Positions 61,573 to 64,000 of a stretch of DNA of 64,000 nucleotides are shown here, piece after piece (within the stretch, counting starts at the first letter, position 1; each line of letters begins with the position of its first letter). A program made the translations under genes and the position numbers. The notes beneath the pieces were generated by a model that searched no databases, was not told the origin of the DNA, and saw only the letters and a program-made list of their open reading frames with translations. This DNA comes from an uncultured Eubacteriales bacterium (lineage in GTDB: Bacteria > Bacillota > Clostridia > Lachnospirales > Lachnospiraceae), in contig URMF01000001.1 in assembly GCA_900548855.1 (NCBI GenBank), forward strand, positions 124,001 to 188,000, in the 5' to 3' direction.

Positions 61573-64000
61573 TCAGATAAAATCAAAAGTTGCCTGGCTA
61601 TACTCCAGATTCTCATATTCCAGCTCCTCCTGTGCCACCTGGCTTCTGTAATCCACTACCACAGTCTGCTGTCTGCCTCCAACCAGCTGTTGTCCTAAAA
61701 TATAATTTACATCAAACCGGTTGGTAATCGCCGGTGTAGCACCTCTGGCAGGAACAATCAACTGCACATTATTGGTTTTCAGCAGTGCAAAAATCGGCTC
61801 CCATATATAGATATCCTTTGCAGCGCCAAACGGATTATCGATAAAGATAACCTTTTTCAATTCACTGGCTTCCGCCTCTGGCGCATACATTCCGGAAATA
61901 TAATTGATGATGGACACTAAAAACTGGATATAAATGCCCTGGGACTGTCCCGTGCTTCCAACCGCTTCTTCATAGCGGAGATAGCGGCTCTGCTCCTTCA
62001 TGCGCTCTCTCTTATAGAGCTTTAATTTGATAGCATTCATATCTGTAACCATCACGCTGAAAAGCTTCTTTAATAGCAGCTGGTTTTTCATGTATTTTAT
62101 ACGGTCATTATTATCCTGAAACCGGTCGGCACCATTTACCACCTCATCGATATAATCTGACATTCTCTGCTTTACAAACTCTTCCTTTACATATGGAATC
62201 GTAAGCGTTACCATCTGTATCATTTCGCCGTCCAGCTGAATCCGCGATAACTTCGGAAGCTTATCCAGCTCTGTGCGAACATCCCTGCACCGCTCAATAC
62301 ACTGGTTCTCAAAATTATTCTTAATGGCTTCCATATCTTCAATTCCCTGTTCCACACGTTCCTTCTCCAGCACAATGTAGGATATCATTTCCCGGATATT
62401 GGAAAGCAGTGCCTTGGCATCCTCGTAGGTCTCCGGCACCTCCACATCATCTTTAATGGAGGAGGACAATTCAAACGCACCCATGGTAAACAATGTGTTC
62501 GCTGTCTGTGTTTTATAATTCAAAAGCTCCTGCCTTGCCCTTGCCAGCGCCTTATTGCTCTTATCATACCGGAGCAGACACTCCTCAAAGATTTCACGAA
62601 TTTCCTCCTGCTCCTTCACAAGAACATCGGCATTTTCTATGTCCAGCTCTTCACTTTCCACAATACGTTTCACATCCTTATAAAGGTCTGTAATGACACT
62701 GTTATTTTTCACATACTGCTGATATTCTCTCTGAAAATCTCTCATCTTCTCCTGAAGGTCGTCAAGAATCCGGTCTCCCTCGGCAATCGCCTGGACAGCC
62801 TCTTCTCTTGTCACTCCCTTATTTTCTAAGGCAGCTGGACCCTTCTGTTTTCCGGACAAACCAGAAAGCTCCTCCAAGGCCTGCTCTCCAAACCGTTCCT
62901 TCAATGCCTGGACAGCCTGTTCGATGCGCCCCTCCAGTTTGGTCGCCTCATGCTCCTTCTTTTTATAATCACTTTTCAATTGGTCACATCGCACCGCAAT
63001 CTGAGATAAATGCATGCTTAAGCGGTTAATAAATTCCTCATCCACCGGATGCAGCCCGCCAGAAGCCTTAAGCTGCTCCAACACCTCAACCTTCACTCCG
63101 CGGCGCTCAATAATCTTAAGCTCCCTCTGCATGCTGTCCTGTAAAGTGGCAATCAGCTTCTTCTTATCCTCTAATACAACAGTGGCACGCTCAACCACGG
63201 CTTTTGCTGCCAAAAACTCCGCCTTTAACTGTTCCTCAGAAACATTAACCGCAGTTAATTTATATTCCTGCTCCACATAGTAATCCTTATAGATAGTTTC
63301 CCAGTCGGAAAGCACTTCTGCAATTTGTCTTTCCATATGGGAAATCTGCTGGTTTAACTCCTCTGCCTTAAGGGCTGCTGCCTCCCTCTCCGACTCTGCC
63401 CTTGCAGTATCACCTTCCAGACGTTTCACCTCAGCGGTATAAAAATCCAGCTGTTTTTTGGTCTCCTCTGCCAAATCACTTTTTGCTTCCATGCCAGCCA
63501 GCTTAACCTGCTCCCTCTGGTTTGTCAGCAGTATCTCTTCCGCTTTCTCCATCTCCTCTTTCTGTTTCTCACTATGGGCATGGATACGCTCAACCTCCGC
63601 ATTTATACTGTCTATACTGCGCTTATATTCCAGTATCCTCTCCTTCCCCTCCTGTACCTCATTTTCTGCATTCAGGAAGGCTGCATCCGTAAGCTTCGCC
63701 GTATAATTCAAATCCTCATCATAAGTGGCACGCATTTCCTGAAAACGCTCTAATTCCTCATTCAGCTCCGACAATTTCTTTTCCAGGCGGGTAGCTTCCA
63801 GAGCAAGGGCATCCTCCTCCAAAAAGGTGTTTTTGTCCTTTGCAATCAATACCACTCCCAGCTGTTCACTTGGAACATACGGCGATTCCAGTATATTCTG
63901 GTCATAGACCGGCACCGCCTGGCTGCCAAGGTCAATGGTCCCAATCCGCTCATCCTCTTTCACCAAATTGAACTGCTTCGTCACCACACCATAGGGAAGT
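61573..64000 (-). CDS. SMC-like coiled-coil ATPase, C-terminal portion (partial)
   Basis: The reading frame is open to the right edge, so the N-terminus with any Walker A motif is outside the window. About 800 residues are visible. Long coiled coils rich in Glu, Lys and Leu cover about 60-480. The C-terminal head has YEEAVGSTGQSQGIYIQFLV (signature-like) and the Walker B-like KKVIFIDNPFGAAKDIYIWE, followed by NNVQLIVPARG (switch-like). It fits the SMC/Rad50/MukB style, but the signature is not the usual SGGE/Q. A DNA-repair, chromosome-organisation or defence role is possible; the neighbours that would decide are outside the window. Confidence 0.6.
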   Translation of the reverse strand, partial: LPYGVVTKQFNLVKEDERIGTIDLGSQAVPVYDQNILESPYVPSEQLGVVLIAKDKNTFLEEDALALEATRLEKKLSELNEELERFQEMRATYDEDLNYTAKLTDAAFLNAENEVQEGKERILEYKRSIDSINAEVERIHAHSEKQKEEMEKAEEILLTNQREQVKLAGMEAKSDLAEETKKQLDFYTAEVKRLEGDTARAESEREAAALKAEELNQQISHMERQIAEVLSDWETIYKDYYVEQEYKLTAVNVSEEQLKAEFLAAKAVVERATVVLEDKKKLIATLQDSMQRELKIIERRGVKVEVLEQLKASGGLHPVDEEFINRLSMHLSQIAVRCDQLKSDYKKKEHEATKLEGRIEQAVQALKERFGEQALEELSGLSGKQKGPAALENKGVTREEAVQAIAEGDRILDDLQEKMRDFQREYQQYVKNNSVITDLYKDVKRIVESEELDIENADVLVKEQEEIREIFEECLLRYDKSNKALARARQELLNYKTQTANTLFTMGAFELSSSIKDDVEVPETYEDAKALLSNIREMISYIVLEKERVEQGIEDMEAIKNNFENQCIERCRDVRTELDKLPKLSRIQLDGEMIQMVTLTIPYVKEEFVKQRMSDYIDEVVNGADRFQDNNDRIKYMKNQLLLKKLFSVMVTDMNAIKLKLYKRERMKEQSRYLRYEEAVGSTGQSQGIYIQFLVSIINYISGMYAPEAEASELKKVIFIDNPFGAAKDIYIWEPIFALLKTNNVQLIVPARGATPAITNRFDVNYILGQQLVGGRQQTVVVDYRSQVAQEELEYENLEYSQATFDFI

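Noticed and set aside
61573..64000. Calling the SMC-like gene a Wadjet (JetC) or Lamassu component
   Set aside because: No partner genes are in view and the signature motif differs; the evidence supports only an SMC-like ATPase.
1..64000. CRISPR arrays, rRNA genes, riboswitches of known class
   Set aside because: No regularly spaced repeats, rRNA sequence or recognisable known riboswitch core was found by reading both strands.

Overview
The window reads as a chromosomal segment of a low-GC, spore-forming, Gram-positive anaerobe of the Lachnospiraceae (Clostridia), close in gene content to Roseburia-type gut mannan degraders. The evidence is the sporulation block (spoVT, yabP, yabQ, divIC, spoIIE), MurT-GatD, a BirA-controlled BioY cluster, and a beta-mannan utilisation locus with two GH130 phosphorylases, a 2-epimerase and two SGNH acetylesterases. 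Almost every gene is on the minus strand. The only clear plus-strand genes are one AraC regulator and one tRNA-Pro. No prophage, CRISPR array, rRNA or complete insertion sequence is visible.

Layout, by increasing coordinate (most transcription runs the other way). 1-256: start of a GH13 enzyme cut by the window edge. 0.6-9.3 kb: a conserved division/sporulation/housekeeping block read as spoVT, hup, rqcP, yabP, yabQ, divIC, spoIIE, tilS, hpt, ftsH, with a consensus promoter before hup, a probable Spo0A-type promoter before spoIIE and a forespore-sigma-like promoter before spoVT. 9.5-14.1 kb: a HAD phosphatase and sbcDC. 14.1-18.0 kb: a MaoC-like hydratase, bioY, a frameshifted thiolase and an AMP-forming acyl ligase behind one consensus promoter with two BirA-type operators. 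18.5 kb: tRNA-Pro(CGG).

18.7-39.5 kb is the mannan locus. A large secreted GH26 mannanase would cut mannan outside the cell. GH113, CE17-like and CE2-like esterases (none with a signal peptide) would trim and deacetylate imported oligosaccharides. A GH130_2-like phosphorylase, a cellobiose/mannobiose 2-epimerase and a GH130_1-like phosphorylase would yield mannose-1-phosphate, which the hexose mutase and ManA pass into glycolysis. Control appears to come from an AraC and a LacI regulator. An unusual protein joining a LacI-type sugar-sensor domain to a GGDEF domain sits 32 bases behind the GH113 gene. A lone ABC sugar-binding lipoprotein is present without permeases.

39.7-64 kb is mixed: fructose-bisphosphate aldolase, galE and a sugar nucleotidyltransferase; a small carrier-protein cassette (MATE exporter, ACP, BtrH-like protein, Sfp-type phosphopantetheinyl transferase); an orphan pair of complex-I-antiporter-like membrane proteins; CorA; a DUF1002 protein; a YugP-type zinc peptidase; an EamA transporter; a WYL regulator with glycerol kinase; a CDF transporter; MurT-GatD; a mutarotase; a DUF3298-type lipoprotein; and the C-terminal part of a long coiled-coil SMC-like ATPase. 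Non-coding features of note are a 260-base foldback (MITE-like) element at 61.2 kb, a tandem pair of hairpins with compensatory changes at 59.3 kb, a 22-bp-stem hairpin between murT and gatD, and an 11-bp long-range pairing in the GH130-CE17 intercistronic region.

The best candidates for undescribed biology are the BirA-linked acyl-CoA cluster, the ACP/BtrH-like/PPTase/MATE cassette, and the sugar-sensing GGDEF protein attached to the mannanase operon. All functional calls are from sequence reading alone; no database search was run.
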